NCBI GenBank assembly: GCA_903772945.1
Contig: CAICTM010000012.1
Coordinates: forward strand, 124,001 to 188,000
Source of the DNA: Seminavis robusta
Lineage: Eukaryota > Bacillariophyta > Bacillariophyceae > Naviculales > Naviculaceae
Length of the DNA stretch: 64,000 bases
Direction: 5' to 3'
Shown: piece by piece, positions 1-10,607 of the stretch
Numbering within the stretch: position 1 is the stretch's first letter
Layout of the letters: every line of letters begins with the position of its first letter
The notes under the pieces: model-generated
What the model was told of the DNA's origin: nothing
Database searches by the model: none
What the model saw: only the letters and a program-made list of their open reading frames with translations
Program-made: the position numbers and the translations under genes

Positions 1-2352
1 AGGCAAGCAGCCATTGCAGCACGACGCTGTCTTGCAGATGGCAGAGGTGCGGGTAGATGGAAGACTTTCGACGATTTACCCATGTTTCCCCTAGCAGATG
101 CGTCTGCGTTCAACATTTGTGATTGGTGAGAAACGGGAATAGACTCAAGTCTGCATCATGATAGCAGCAAGTCGCTTACAAATCGCGTTTTTCTGCACTT
201 CCAGCAGAGGGTGCATGAGGCCGGTAACAATCTCCCTCAACGACCACCAAAAGATATGGCGAGGCTACTGGTGAGTAATTTGTGATTCCTCCTAGCTAGT
301 TTTGTGTCCTATTTTGCCTGAAATCTCATATTCTTGTCCGATACCGGTACGGATTCAAATCAGTGCGAAGGTGTCTCTTGCCATTATCTATGTATTCTAC
401 AGTACGTGCCTTTTCTCCGTTCCTTGTTCTCTTCCCCTTTTCTATCTAATCATCATTTGGGACTTCTTTAGCTTTCCCCATCACTTGGGCAGCGACGTTT
501 GGGAGCGAAAAAGCTTCAGGTTTGCTCCCTAACCAACAGTATTCTGCAACTGAGCTCTACGGCTTGATTCGTGGGCAACTCTTGAACCTTTTCCTGGCGT
601 AAGTTCCACCTTACTACTTGCGATTACTGACCACTTTCCACAATATTTTGCTCATGTGCGATTGGTCATGCTGTGTACGGGTAGGCTGTGTCCACACATG
701 TTCCTTGCCATCGCCAACTTCGGATCAGGCGCAACAAGCATGGTTCAAGCAGAATTCTCAGCTCTTCAGTACTATTGGTGGTTTTTCCTGTTGTTTGCAC
801 TTCTTGGGAGCTCAATCGCACAGATGGTGGAAAGAAGGTGTGTGTTGCAAATGCATTGTACCAGATACCTAGGCCCATGTGCGGTGCTGACTCTTGCCTC
901 AACTTATCGTTCGATGAAGCTTTCTTGAAGGATCATTTCAATTCGCAGAGACACTACAAAGAGTCGCCGCGACTATTCCTAGTCAGGTTTCATCAATATG
1001 GGCCAACTGGACTATATTGAAGGCTACAGTAAGTCTACTTGGTAGATATGCATTGCTATTGCCCGCTCGAGGGAACTCATTTGGCCCTTGGACTGGCCCA
1101 TGCTAGGTCTTCCACCCTCTGTTTTATCTCCTGCAGCTTCACTCTTTCTTGTTCGCAGCTTTTGGTCTCAAATGTTGCCTGCGTCTTGTTCGTGGTGGTG
1201 GTGCCGGGAACAGGGTCCCGTACAGGTGGTATGTTGAGTCTGGGATGGTGCTGATGTTTGTTCTCGCCCTTGCCCCGGCGGCGCCGATCGTGGCACCAAT
1301 TGCAGTGATGTACTTCCTTATCTGCAATCCGTTGTTGAGGCATATCCTTATCTTCACCTACAAGCCACAATTCGAGTAAGTTTTCACCCCACAGTGCTGC
1401 TTTCACGCCAACAATCAACCAAACGACTAACAGAAATTCGGCCCTTGCATGTGCAGCGCCGGTGCTATACGCTTTCCTTTCTTGTTTGATATGTGCATTA
1501 GCAGCATGATAGTGAGCCAAGTGCTCCTTTGTATGATGATGGTTCTGAAAGGAGCCGTCGGTCCGGCTGTCATTGCAGGCCTGCTCTGCGTTCCTACACT
1601 AGTGTTCAGAAGGACATGCCGCAGACGATTCCTTAGTGCCTACAAGGACGCAGCTCTTCTCCAAACTTCCCTCTTGGATGGTTGGGAAGCACCAGACGAT
1701 TCGATGTCGAGAACAACGCAGGGACGGGAAGAGTTCCGTCGTTTTTTGGTGGATTGCCATAAAGCCTCGTATGTCCCCGTCTGCGTCGCGGGAACCAACA
1801 CTGGTAAGTTTCATGTTTTCTTTCCACCAGGTCGTTGGCCATACTCATTTTCGTAATAAAAATGGCGATTTGCCACTCCACGGTTCACAGACAAGATTCT
1901 GACCGCAGAGCCCGGTAAGTACTACACGTGTAGTATATGCAGAAAACTTCTTTCCTAGTCCTCTATGCAGCAATCTCACGTTTCCGCAACTCGCAGCCAT
2001 GGTGATTCCGGCACCTACTGACATCGACAACAGAACCTTTTCTAGAACTGATCTACAGTACTACAACACGATGGAAACATCGTCACCCACGTCTACTGCC
2101 AGGTCGCAGCGCATCGAAACATTCCAGAAAGGCCACCGCCAGGCTGGCGCCTTGCTGCGACGGAATCTGGCGGGGTCCACGGCTGGAGCCGCGGCAATTG
2201 ACATTGCGGTGTCAGCAACATCCCCTGACAAAAGCCAGAGAAGTGAAAGTGCTGGTAGTCAAACTGTCAAGCTCTCATCTCTAGGCTTGATTGAAGTGGA
2301 CGACGACGGGGAAACCCATATTACCGAGAAGAAGGAAAAGAAAATATCATGA
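1..2352 (+). CDS. CSC1/OSCA-type calcium-permeable channel, C-terminal part
   Basis: Partial at the left edge. I read ten exons with GT-AG introns: to 125, 210-270, about 300-401, about 472-598, 685-837, 920-1028, 1107-1375, 1457-1803, 1891-1914 and 1997-2352. The exon 3/4 join is uncertain because the phase does not close cleanly. The translation follows the RSN1_7TM (DUF221) pore region of CSC1/OSCA channels: AATIPSQVSSIWANW, then FLFAAFGLKCC, then the long membrane stretch FVLALAPAAPIVAPIAVMYF, then FPFLFDMCISSMI and LLQTSLLDGW. The last exon is a hydrophilic, Ser/Thr-rich cytoplasmic tail ending in acidic and lysine-rich residues. Family members are mechanosensitive or osmosensitive cation channels or lipid scramblases of the plasma membrane; which one this is cannot be told from sequence. 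The N-terminal membrane helix and RNA-recognition-like cytosolic domain lie outside the window. Confidence 0.82.
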
Positions 2353-2667
2353 TTTGAGTACGACGAAGTAATTCTAGCTACTAGTCTTGCTTTGGCTAGC
2401 TAGCTAGAACAGTAGCCATGCATTTTCTTGGATCCAAAGTACTAAAAAGATACACACAGAAAACCGTTCTTTAAGATGCTTTTCACTCGTCACTCTTACA
2501 GTCTGCTTATTGCTTGAAACTCGCACTTTTGCACAACAGCTGCCTTCTGTTTCGGGAGAACATCAATATCGACGATCAGGATTTCATTTTCACACACCTC
2601 CACTACATCATCATAAAGTTCACATTAATCAAGCAACCAAAATTTTCCTTGTTCACACCGTAAGTCC
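2353..2667. other. Intergenic, no gene seen
   Basis: Short gap between the convergent channel and cysteine-repeat genes. It holds 3' flanks and a run of GCTAGC-type palindromes near 2393-2406. I see no coding signal. Confidence 0.6.
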
Positions 2668-4796
2668 TCAAGGGCATGCATGGAATTGGCAGTTGTGGTC
2701 TGGGTCGCGGCTGACTTCGGTACCATCATCACAGCGGAAGGTGTCAACGGTGCAGAGTCCATCGGGGCATCTTTCAAAGTCACAATTAGGAGCTGTGCGA
2801 CCAACACTCTCACCTCCAGGACAGATTCCCAAATCCATTGTGCATGCAACCAGCATTTCTTGAGGACATTCTTTAAATTCACAGGATGGCCCAGTCCTTG
2901 CAACAAAAGATCCATTAGGGCACTCCTTGACATCCATCGGGCATGCCACATCTGCAGTTTGCGGGCATGATGGATACTCGCAACCCAAGACAGGATCACG
3001 AACCATCACTGTTCCATCATCACATGTGTAGGTCCCCATTGGACAGGCTCCTTCAGCACATGCTTCAAAGTGACAGTTGGGACCTGACCTGCCAACTGGC
3101 TTTCCATCTGGGCAGTAGGCCAGTTCCATAGTGCATGCAGCCAGTTGAAGATCCTCTGGGCATGATTCAAATTCACAGTTGGGTCCAGTCCTTCCAACAG
3201 AGCTGCCATCACTGCAGGTCTTCAGCTCCAGAGTACATGCAACTGGTGTAGATTCTTGATTGGTTTGGACAGGGGAAGTGCTGCATTGAGGGTACTCACA
3301 TCCCAAAGCAGGATCACGAACCAATTCTGTTCCATCATCACAAGTGTATGTTCCCATTGGGCAAGCTCCTCCAGCACATGCTTCAAAGTGGCAGTTGGGT
3401 GCTGACCTGCCGACTGGTGTTCCATCTGGGCAGTAGGCTAGCTCCATTGTGCAAGCAGCCAGTTGAAGATCCTCCGGGCATGGTTCAAATTCACAGTTGG
3501 GTCCAGTCCTTCCAACAGAGCTGCCATCACTGCAGGTCTTCAGCTCCAGAGTACATGCAACTGGTGTAGATTCTTGATTGGTTTGGACAGGGGAAGTGCT
3601 GCATTGAGGGTACTCACATCCCAAAGCAGGATCACGCACCAATTCTGTTCCATCATCACAAGTGTATGTTCCCATTGGGCAAGCTCCTCCAGCACATGCT
3701 TCAAAGTGCAGTTGGGGGCTGACCTGCCAACTGGTGTTCCATCTGGGCAGTAGGCTAGCTCCATTGTGCAAGCAGCCAGTTGAAGATCCTCCGGGCATGG
3801 TTCAAATTCACAGTTGGGTCCAGTCCTTCCAACAGAGCTGCCATCACCGCAGGTCTTCAGCTCCAGAGTGCATGCAACTGGTGTAGATTCTTGATTGGTT
3901 TGGGCAGGGGAAGTGCTGCATTGAGGGTACTCACACCCCAAAGCAGGATCACGCACCAATTCTGTTCCATCATCACAAGTGTATGTTCCCATTGGGCAAG
4001 CTCCTCCAGCACATGCTTCAAAGTGGCAGTTGGGTGCTGACCTGCCGACAGGTGTTCCATCTGGGCAGTAGGCTAGCTCCAAAGTGCAAGCAGCTACGAC
4101 TGGAACTTCCCCAGGACACATTTCAAAGTCACAATTGGGGGCCACTCTTCCAACAAAGGAGCCATCTGCACACTCCTTCACATCCATTGTGCAGGCAACA
4201 GCTTCAGGTTGCTCGGGAGTCTCGTCACATTGATGCATTGGGGGGCATGAGCGGGTGCTCCTGATCTTCTTGCATCCACTATTTACCAATGTCATGCATT
4301 GCTGGTGGCTTTCTTCAGTGGTGCAGTGATTGTCTGGGGAAGGAGGTGGACACTGGACAGCAGGATTAAGTCCCGGAACCACATCGTCACAAACATGCAT
4401 AGGGGGGCATGAACGGGTGCTCTTGATCTTCTTGCACCCAATATTCACCAATGTCATGCATTGCTCGTGGCTTTCTTGAGTAATGCAATGGTTGTCTGGG
4501 GAAGGAGGTGCGCATGGTGTTTCAGGCTCACCAAAGGGCTGAGCCTGTTCGCCGTTGGTCTCGGTCGTCACCTCGTTCTCGTTCCTCTCGTTACTGTCTC
4601 CTTTCTTGAGGGAGAGAGGCAATGCAATGGACAGAGAGAGTACCACAGCTAGGAATACGGCGAGACCTATCCAGAGGTTCCTGCGACTGCGAAGTTTGGC
4701 TTCGGCGACGTGGACATCCTTTTTCTCATCGTTTGCATCCGGAGATGCTTCTGGTACCTCGACGGTAGCGTTTTCCGTATCGACTTTGGCACTCAT
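2668..4796 (-). pseudogene. Type II membrane protein with tandem four-cysteine modules; one-base frameshift
   Basis: Start at 4796. Residues 1-38 are a charged cytoplasmic tail, followed by one membrane segment at about 40-63 (NLWIGLAVFLAVVLSLSIAL), so the rest should be outside the cell or luminal. Then come two related blocks (PPSPDNHC, QQCMTLVN, GCKKI, RSCPPMH) and about 15 four-cysteine modules of about 27 residues. The modules are of two kinds: CT-(M/L)-(D/E) with PNC and FExCP, and CPMGTYTCDDGT with RDP and GCEYPQC. The pattern A-B-A recurs as a 318-bp (106-codon) unit at about 3220-4070. In the middle unit one G is missing next to 3708 compared with its neighbours, which shifts the frame; with that base the gene has 709 residues. 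It may be a real lesion or a read or assembly error in a repeat. I do not recognise the family; an extracellular binding, adhesion or inhibitor role is only a guess. Confidence 0.7.
3220..4070 (-). repeat. 318-bp coding tandem repeat
   Basis: The marker CAGCTCCAGAG recurs at 3223, 3541 and 3858, giving periods of 318 and 317 bp. The copies are nearly identical at the nucleotide level, far closer than the modules outside the array, so they were recently duplicated or homogenised. Each unit encodes three four-cysteine modules plus a QTNQEST linker. The 317-bp interval carries the missing base. Confidence 0.9.
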
Positions 4797-6122
4797 GATT
4801 CAAGAGGGTTGAAAAGTTTTCTTTGTTGTTGTTTTGCGTTTGATTGTTTTAATTCAAGTTGATTTGTTTTTGTGTGCTTTCCAGATCCAGAGCAAAGAGG
4901 CAGTTAGCACTTGCACGATCTCAGGGTATCTGTGTTTCGGATGCTGGATGGTTTTCTCGCGGAAGCGAGGGCACGGTACGATTGAAGCCTGAAACAAAGC
5001 GAATCAAATCTAACAAAGGCTTTTACGCTTTTACATTTACTTATTCATCAGTTGAATCTGGATAAGTTGGAGAAACCGAGAGATCCCAGTGGAGCAGGTT
5101 CCTAGAACAGCACAGGCAACAGAGCATTAAGTGGATGTTATACATGTGCTTCCCATACACGTGATGCTGGTTACCTCACATTTTTGGCGAAAGCTTGCTG
5201 GACTCCCGACCTTCAACACAGGTTGATCCAAAGGATTCATACCATCGGTATTCAATTGCTCACGCTCACCTCTGTCGCCACAATTCATGCAGCATGTGTG
5301 AACGAAGCAACTGGCAAAGCTAACTACAGTAACAATCTGTGATACCAGCCATAGCCGGTACCTGAGAAAGTGCAGGTTGCACGCTGAATGAAGCTCCGCC
5401 GCCAAACAACCCATGATCACATAATATGTGAATCAAAAGCTGTTGGTGGGGCCGGATGATGAGCCATCTTTGTGGCATCATGTCCTACTGACGAACACCC
5501 GGAACAGAAAGAGTGAATGTGAATGTGAATCAATGTGATTGCTTTGTTATTACGTTCCTGGAAATCAGTGTTGCAAGTTAAGGCTGCTGGATTCTTGTTG
5601 GCTTGGCACTCTACTGTTTGGAGATGTTTCGCCACCGGAACGGGACGAAGAGGCATGAATTGGCTCTGTTCCAACTGTCTGTTCAGTGCGAACGAACCAA
5701 TGTTTTGTGCCTCTCAAGAATCGGTACGATTGGTGCCTTTCCGTCCCGGGTCCTCAACCCCTTCCATCTTAGCCTGCTCCAGTTGAATCCTCGGGTTTTT
5801 GTTGACCAATCCAGGTCTTCTTGGTAACTGTTGTTTTTGATCGTACCGTAAATGTGGTTTGTAGACCTCGTTTCTCGACCAACATCACCCGATGCTCGCT
5901 CGAGTCCAGCCCAATCGAGTCTCATTCGTTCTTTTAGGGTTCGCCAACCAATCGTACACTATCAATGACTTTCTTGGTGTGCGCATACGAAGTAACTATG
6001 GCCTCCGTCCCCGCTCCGATCAATTTACTCTTTTGGATCTATTCAATAAAAATTGCAGCAACGAAACAGCAATTGTTAGTGGTTGCTTTTTGGTCATACG
6101 GTATGAAAGCTCTAATAACCAG
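4797..6122. other. Intergenic, no gene supported
   Basis: This is 1.3 kb upstream of the cysteine-repeat gene and downstream of the FAM151-like gene. Short open frames occur on both strands, but none shows a domain, signal peptide or believable splice structure. The stretch next to 4796 should hold the promoter of the cysteine-repeat gene. Confidence 0.5.
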
Positions 6123-7211
6123 TTATCTCCCTCCACTCAACCCTTCACCATCACGTACTTGACAATCATATCCTATTCTATGGGACATGTCGTCCTGATA
6201 GTAATTTTGAATAATGACCAGGAGTGATTGCGGTATGGGCGGTTCTCCCTTGCCCGTCCATACCAATATTTGCAGAGAGGGGAATGCTTCAAGAATACTG
6301 TCGAAGTTGGACAAGCTTTTTTCGAGCAAGCGGGCATTGAGTGCCAATACCACGCCCCAACGATCGACCAGTTTGTATTGCCGGATAATGTCCGTCATGG
6401 CTTGAACATCCTCCGTGGTGTACCCCGTGGTGTCTGTGAAATCAGTCTTGAATCCCAAGGAAAAGGCAAATCGTACGGATGGTTGTTGTTGCGTGGTAAT
6501 GTACTGGATACACGTTTCCAGAAACGTCGAGGCATGCATGGTGACAATCCCCGGTTGTCGTCTCCCGGGTCCAGGTAGAATGTCGGCGTTGAGCAAAATG
6601 GCCGATGCATCGGTGGTTTTGAATTTATTATTATTGGCGTCGTTGTCCACAAGGGCCTTGAGGGTTGGTTCCACGGTTTCCATTTGCTTAAAGTCCAGCT
6701 TGATCACTTTGGTGATTGTGTTGTTGTCATCATTTCCTGTTTGATCTTGTGGATTGCTGCGGCTGACCATTTGCAGAAAGTCTAGCATGGACAAATCGCT
6801 CTCTGTATTGGGTGGATGAGCCATGATGGGAATGTCTTGTTGATGTTGTTGTTGTACCGAGTCGACACCCCTTCGGATAGTGGATTGTGATTCTATAGTG
6901 CATCTTCCCATTAACAAATCTGTTTCAATGGCTGTAATAGTGTCATCTTGCAGTGCTGCCATGAGAGATCTTCGGCTGTCCACCGCGTGAACCCACGCTT
7001 GTTGCGGCGAGGGTAACAGAGTGCGGCTGTGGTTGGTATCACTACTTATCGTAGTCATCTTGACCCGTTCCGTCTCTGCTTGGTAGTCCAGTTCCATGTG
7101 ATAGACAAAGATAATCGGAAGGATTATGCAGACGAGTAGCTGAAACAGAATCCGCAGAGATTGAAGCAGCCGCTTTATTTGATGGTCGTCGCACCTGTAA
7201 TAGCTCAGCAT
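6123..7211 (-). CDS. FAM151/menorin-like protein, type II membrane
   Basis: 362 residues with no intron. A membrane anchor lies at about residues 20-37 (ILFQLLVCIILPIIFVY), which puts the domain on the luminal or outer side. The FAM151 (DUF2181) signature then follows in order: WVHAVDSR at 73-80, AIETDLL near 94-100, PIMAHPP at 128-134, KLDFKQME at 171-178 and LNADILPGPGR at 207-217. The family has a TIM-barrel fold related to glycerophosphodiester phosphodiesterases. The acidic and His residues of these motifs (E96, D98, H132, D173) match the conserved positions, but the biochemical activity of the family is poorly defined; animal menorin acts in dendrite patterning. An Asn/Gln-rich insertion (about 105-125, 155-170) separates the motifs. 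The start was chosen because it directly precedes the anchor. Confidence 0.78.
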   Translation of the reverse strand: MLSYYRCDDHQIKRLLQSLRILFQLLVCIILPIIFVYHMELDYQAETERVKMTTISSDTNHSRTLLPSPQQAWVHAVDSRRSLMAALQDDTITAIETDLLMGRCTIESQSTIRRGVDSVQQQHQQDIPIMAHPPNTESDLSMLDFLQMVSRSNPQDQTGNDDNNTITKVIKLDFKQMETVEPTLKALVDNDANNNKFKTTDASAILLNADILPGPGRRQPGIVTMHASTFLETCIQYITTQQQPSVRFAFSLGFKTDFTDTTGYTTEDVQAMTDIIRQYKLVDRWGVVLALNARLLEKSLSNFDSILEAFPSLQILVWTGKGEPPIPQSLLVIIQNYYQDDMSHRIGYDCQVRDGEGLSGGR

Positions 7212-7628
7212 GGGTTGGAGTCTCTTCTATATTTCGATCTGGTCAAAGTTACTTGCTTGTAGCACAGCATAAACAACCACAGACCAACAAACAACAGAGA
7301 GGATCAAATAATACAATGCCAATGATTGCTTGGGTATTCAACTACGATATGCATACGCCACGGTGCCTCTCGGGACCATGAGCACTGGCGGGTTCCGTCT
7401 TCGTGTCCGAATGGCGGTGTGGCGGTTGCATGCGCCACAGTGCCTCTCGGGCGGTTTTTCTTTGTTCCTCCTTGCGCGTTGTTATCTCCTCCCTTGGCAT
7501 TAAAAAGACACTTACACTCATTAGGGTGAGGGTACACCTAAACCCAATGACAAAATTCCTTGCTCAACGCTCCTCACCAGGCCTAGGGCCAGGAAAAAGA
7601 GAGTTGTTTCATCGGCGCACAGAAAGCA
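7212..7628. other. Divergent intergenic region with a short direct repeat
   Basis: Lies between the 5' ends of two divergently transcribed genes and so probably holds both promoters. A 19-bp sequence, CGCCACRGTGCCTCTCGGG, occurs twice about 75 bp apart (near 7357 and 7432). No coding signal is seen. Confidence 0.5.
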
Positions 7629-9251
7629 GTGTACTTTACCCACACAACCACAACCAACATGTCCATGTCATCATCCGCCTTTGGATCCTTGGGATGTTCC
7701 TTCTGGTCCACCCAACTCAACTTTACAAAGCCCATATCGGCAAGACACTATTGTTTGTTGGGAAACGATCGCTACACGGCTCCCACCACGGTCGGCGACT
7801 GCAACCATATCCATGAGAACAACGGAGGAGCCCCCAATTGTCACGAATGTCTGGCATGGGATGGCCGGTCGTCACGACAATGCAACTACTACAAGGGTCG
7901 TGGACAGGAGCTCGGAATAGTACCGCCAGTGGCGGGATACCAAGACTGGAGTTGTCCCGTGGGCTACGAGAGCTTTGCCGACGTTCACCATTTAGACATT
8001 GCGTGTCCCGTACATTCTGTGTTGCTCTTGGAAATCTTGCCCAATACGGCCATGGGGGCACTGGCGGCGGCATTGGAAGCCGAAACGAACTACTCGACGA
8101 GATCCTTCTACGATTTCCAAGTTGACACGCCCGATGAGGTGACGCGCGTATTTGAAGCTCGTCAATGTTTGACTGGTGTCGGAGGTCGTGGTTGTGGCCG
8201 GCACATGATTCGAATGTTTGCCCATCATCAAGAAGGCCTGTGCTCACTCGAGTTTGTCTCTGGGACTGGGTACAAGGTTCGATGCCTCAATGGTTTTCAA
8301 GAGGACTCGTCCTTTCTGGGCGGAATGCAACGACAGAACTGTCACACTTACAATGGACTGTCTTGTCTGGAGGTTATGCAACTTCAACCGGGAGCATTGT
8401 CCAAGACGGATGTGATTGTTGTAGATGGCGCAGGAAATGGCAATCGACTCTACTACGAAGGTTTATGTGACCTTCATGATTGGAAAGGACTCTCCAACCC
8501 ACTGGCATTGTTAGTTGGTGCTGGAATCATGCTAATTACATTGGCGCCAAGTTTATTCTGCTGGCGAAGGGGCAGCAGCAATATTGGACCAACGTTCCTT
8601 GTGGGTCTCTTGTCAGAAGCACTCAAGAATGGCGCCGTGGTAGCTTCTATCCTTGCAGTTGATTGGGAATGCCTCCAGCAGTATGGGTTGTTCGCTCCTT
8701 CTGAGAACAATGCAGTCTTTCTCCCCTACACTTTGATTGTCTTTTCGTTGGCAGATACTATCCTTGCTGTGATTGCGTTGTTCTCGAAAAGAGACAAGAA
8801 GAAACTGGAAGATTCCTTTGACCAATTCAAGTGGAGAGATCACTACTCAACTTGCCATCGGCGGTTCTTGACTTCCAGTACCATTGCCGTCCTTGGTGGA
8901 CTAGGAGGATTCATGCAGCTATCACTGATGCTGCAGGGCACTGTGGAAAGTTCAATTGGTTCTTCAGGAAGCAATCTTCTGAGTGTCGCGGCGTCTTGGG
9001 TCTTTATCATTAGTGCCTCCATTGGTGGACTATTTGGATCAATGATGATACTGTACGGTGTGTACACTGGAAAAATGTGGTTAGCCTGGAAGACGTACAA
9101 AATCCTTGTTGGTTGTGTTCCAGGCGTGGTCATTTCGGTTGATTTGGCTGTTGTGTTATCCCCGGGATGGATTCTGGAGACTTCCAATGATGTCCTCCAT
9201 ATTCTCCTTTATGCACCCGCTCTGTGGAAGGCGTACAAAACTCGCCAGTAA
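7629..9251 (+). CDS. Multi-pass membrane protein with cysteine-rich N-terminal domain, unknown family
   Basis: Open frame of 540 residues; the more likely start is the ATG at 7659 (MSMSSSAFGSLG), since the codons before it are unconserved-looking. The first 280 or so residues are hydrophilic and carry many cysteines, often in pairs of motifs (NCHECLAW, CLTGVGGRGCGRH, NCHTYNGLSCLE), as in a disulfide-bonded ectodomain. The C-terminal half has six or seven hydrophobic segments: LALLVGAGIMLITLAPSLF, FLVGLLSEALKNGAVVASIL, FLPYTLIVFSLADTILAVIA, TIAVLGGLGGFMQLSLM, WVFIISASIGGLFGSMMILY, ILVGCVPGVVISVDLAVVL and VLHILLYAPALW. A charged loop with KRDKKKLED divides them. The shape is like a receptor or channel, but I recognise no family. 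No obvious N-terminal signal peptide is present. Confidence 0.72.
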   Translation: MYFTHTTTTNMSMSSSAFGSLGCSFWSTQLNFTKPISARHYCLLGNDRYTAPTTVGDCNHIHENNGGAPNCHECLAWDGRSSRQCNYYKGRGQELGIVPPVAGYQDWSCPVGYESFADVHHLDIACPVHSVLLLEILPNTAMGALAAALEAETNYSTRSFYDFQVDTPDEVTRVFEARQCLTGVGGRGCGRHMIRMFAHHQEGLCSLEFVSGTGYKVRCLNGFQEDSSFLGGMQRQNCHTYNGLSCLEVMQLQPGALSKTDVIVVDGAGNGNRLYYEGLCDLHDWKGLSNPLALLVGAGIMLITLAPSLFCWRRGSSNIGPTFLVGLLSEALKNGAVVASILAVDWECLQQYGLFAPSENNAVFLPYTLIVFSLADTILAVIALFSKRDKKKLEDSFDQFKWRDHYSTCHRRFLTSSTIAVLGGLGGFMQLSLMLQGTVESSIGSSGSNLLSVAASWVFIISASIGGLFGSMMILYGVYTGKMWLAWKTYKILVGCVPGVVISVDLAVVLSPGWILETSNDVLHILLYAPALWKAYKTRQ

Positions 9252-9609
9252 CAACTTCTTTTCGGCTTGTTTTTACAATTCCCTCTGGTGGAAATCCTTC
9301 AAACTGCGAGCAGGAATGTACACCAGGTCACCAGTCTTCCCTGGGCCCATGATTTCATTTTTTCAGGCATTGCAACATCTTAATCTAACTAATGGCATTA
9401 TTTCCAGGTTTAGCAAACAGCTTTCAAGGTGCTTTCCCAAAACCCACAGCTTGGACAGGAAGCGTCGAAAGCCGGAGGTGCCAGGGGCCTCTGCAGCTCT
9501 GCTGTATTTTCTACTTCCACCTGTCATTTTTCGCCAGAGACAAAAATTTGTTGGGTTGTGTTGATACAAAAACGTCTCGTTTGTTGCTGTTGTTGTTTAC
9601 CAAACCACG
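9252..9609. other. Intergenic, no gene seen
   Basis: 3' flank of the membrane-protein gene and 5' flank of the next small gene. Pyrimidine-rich stretches just before 9610 fit a promoter or leader. Nothing else is seen. Confidence 0.5.
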
Positions 9610-9975
9610 ATGGCCCGTCTTGTGGTAGTTTTGATGGCAGTTCTTGCTACTGGCAGTCTCTTTGTCAATGCCTTTCCAAGGAACAAATCCATTTCTCCTC
9701 CCTCGTCCAAATTTTCCCGCAAGCGAGTAATCCTTCAAGAGCAACAGCTGGAACACGAAGAAAATCATAAAGAAGCTGCCCAAAGGCAACAAGAGACTAT
9801 GTCAAGTACCAACAGGAAGAAGAAACGAATATCTCCATCCTTGCTGGTCAAAATTGATGCTCTGATAGGTCTAGTGTACAGTTCCTTGTACATTATCTTT
9901 CCCACAGGTTTCAGTGGTCCAAGCAATTTGGTTACAGCTCTACTGATTGTAGCTCATTTGTTGGTGTTTCTGTGA
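9610..9975 (+). CDS. Small membrane protein with cleavable-type N-terminus
   Basis: 121 residues. The N-terminus is a good signal peptide (MARLVVVLMAVLATGSLFV) followed by VNAFPRNKS. An Ala-Phe-Pro junction after a signal peptide is close to the diatom ASAF plastid-import motif, and the following stretch is basic and Ser-rich as in a transit peptide, so plastid targeting is possible (inference). The middle (about 40-75) is charged and Gln/Glu/Lys-rich, probably helical. The C-terminus holds two hydrophobic segments (LIGLVYSSLYIIFPTGF and LVTALLIVAHLLVFL) that fill it to the last residue. I do not recognise the family. Confidence 0.6.
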   Translation: MARLVVVLMAVLATGSLFVNAFPRNKSISPPSSKFSRKRVILQEQQLEHEENHKEAAQRQQETMSSTNRKKKRISPSLLVKIDALIGLVYSSLYIIFPTGFSGPSNLVTALLIVAHLLVFL

Positions 9976-10607
9976 AGACATCCATATTATCTTCTGCATT
10001 ATCAAACCAAGCTAAGTAGTCTAGATAACTGTCTACGTACATGTAGCAGAATAGAGATTGGTTGGTACAGTTGCATTGTCCTCTATGTGCATGCCAGATT
10101 GACATATGGCGAGGAAATCATCGATAAGGTCGATTGGGGATCCCTTTACATGTCCATCTTGGTTGTTGCTTTACATTTATTTGTGCCTCATTCCTCGCTC
10201 ACCCTTGGCATTGGCTCAGTCTCATGACATCCTGGTACCAGGTACCGGTACTGTACCGACAGGTTGACGTTGTCGCGGCTACCATTTTCAGGAAGCTGAG
10301 GGAAATGGCTCACCCCAGCTACGTGTATGCACACGAGTTACCAGTGACTGGACCAGTCCTTCGGTTTCCCACCACCATTTTGACGTCGCACGGCGAGACA
10401 CCCTTGGTCACGCAACACTGGCAAGAGATCGCTTTTTTCGAGTGTCTCCTTCATCAGCGAAGATCGTGTCAAACCAAATGTGTTGTTTTGGCCGTCGCTA
10501 ACAATTCGATAAATCAATCTACTATTTTAAAACAGCTACTAGCTAGCTAGCTAGAGAGCCCAAAATCCCAAATCAGAAGTTGTCCATTTGAGAGACAATC
10601 AACGAAA
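9976..10607. other. Intergenic, no gene supported
   Basis: Holds TACCGGTAC palindromes (near 10240) and a CTAGCTAGCTAGCTAG run near 10538-10553, just before the next gene. One open frame at 10134-10550 lacks any domain or composition typical of neighbouring genes and is not accepted. Confidence 0.5.

Noticed and set aside
5127-6227. Several open frames of 60-110 codons on both strands
   Set aside because: No conserved pattern, no paired splice sites, and the frames overlap each other on opposite strands.
10134-10550. 138-residue open frame between two small genes
   Set aside because: No domain or signal peptide; palindromic repeat DNA in and around it; composition unlike neighbouring genes.
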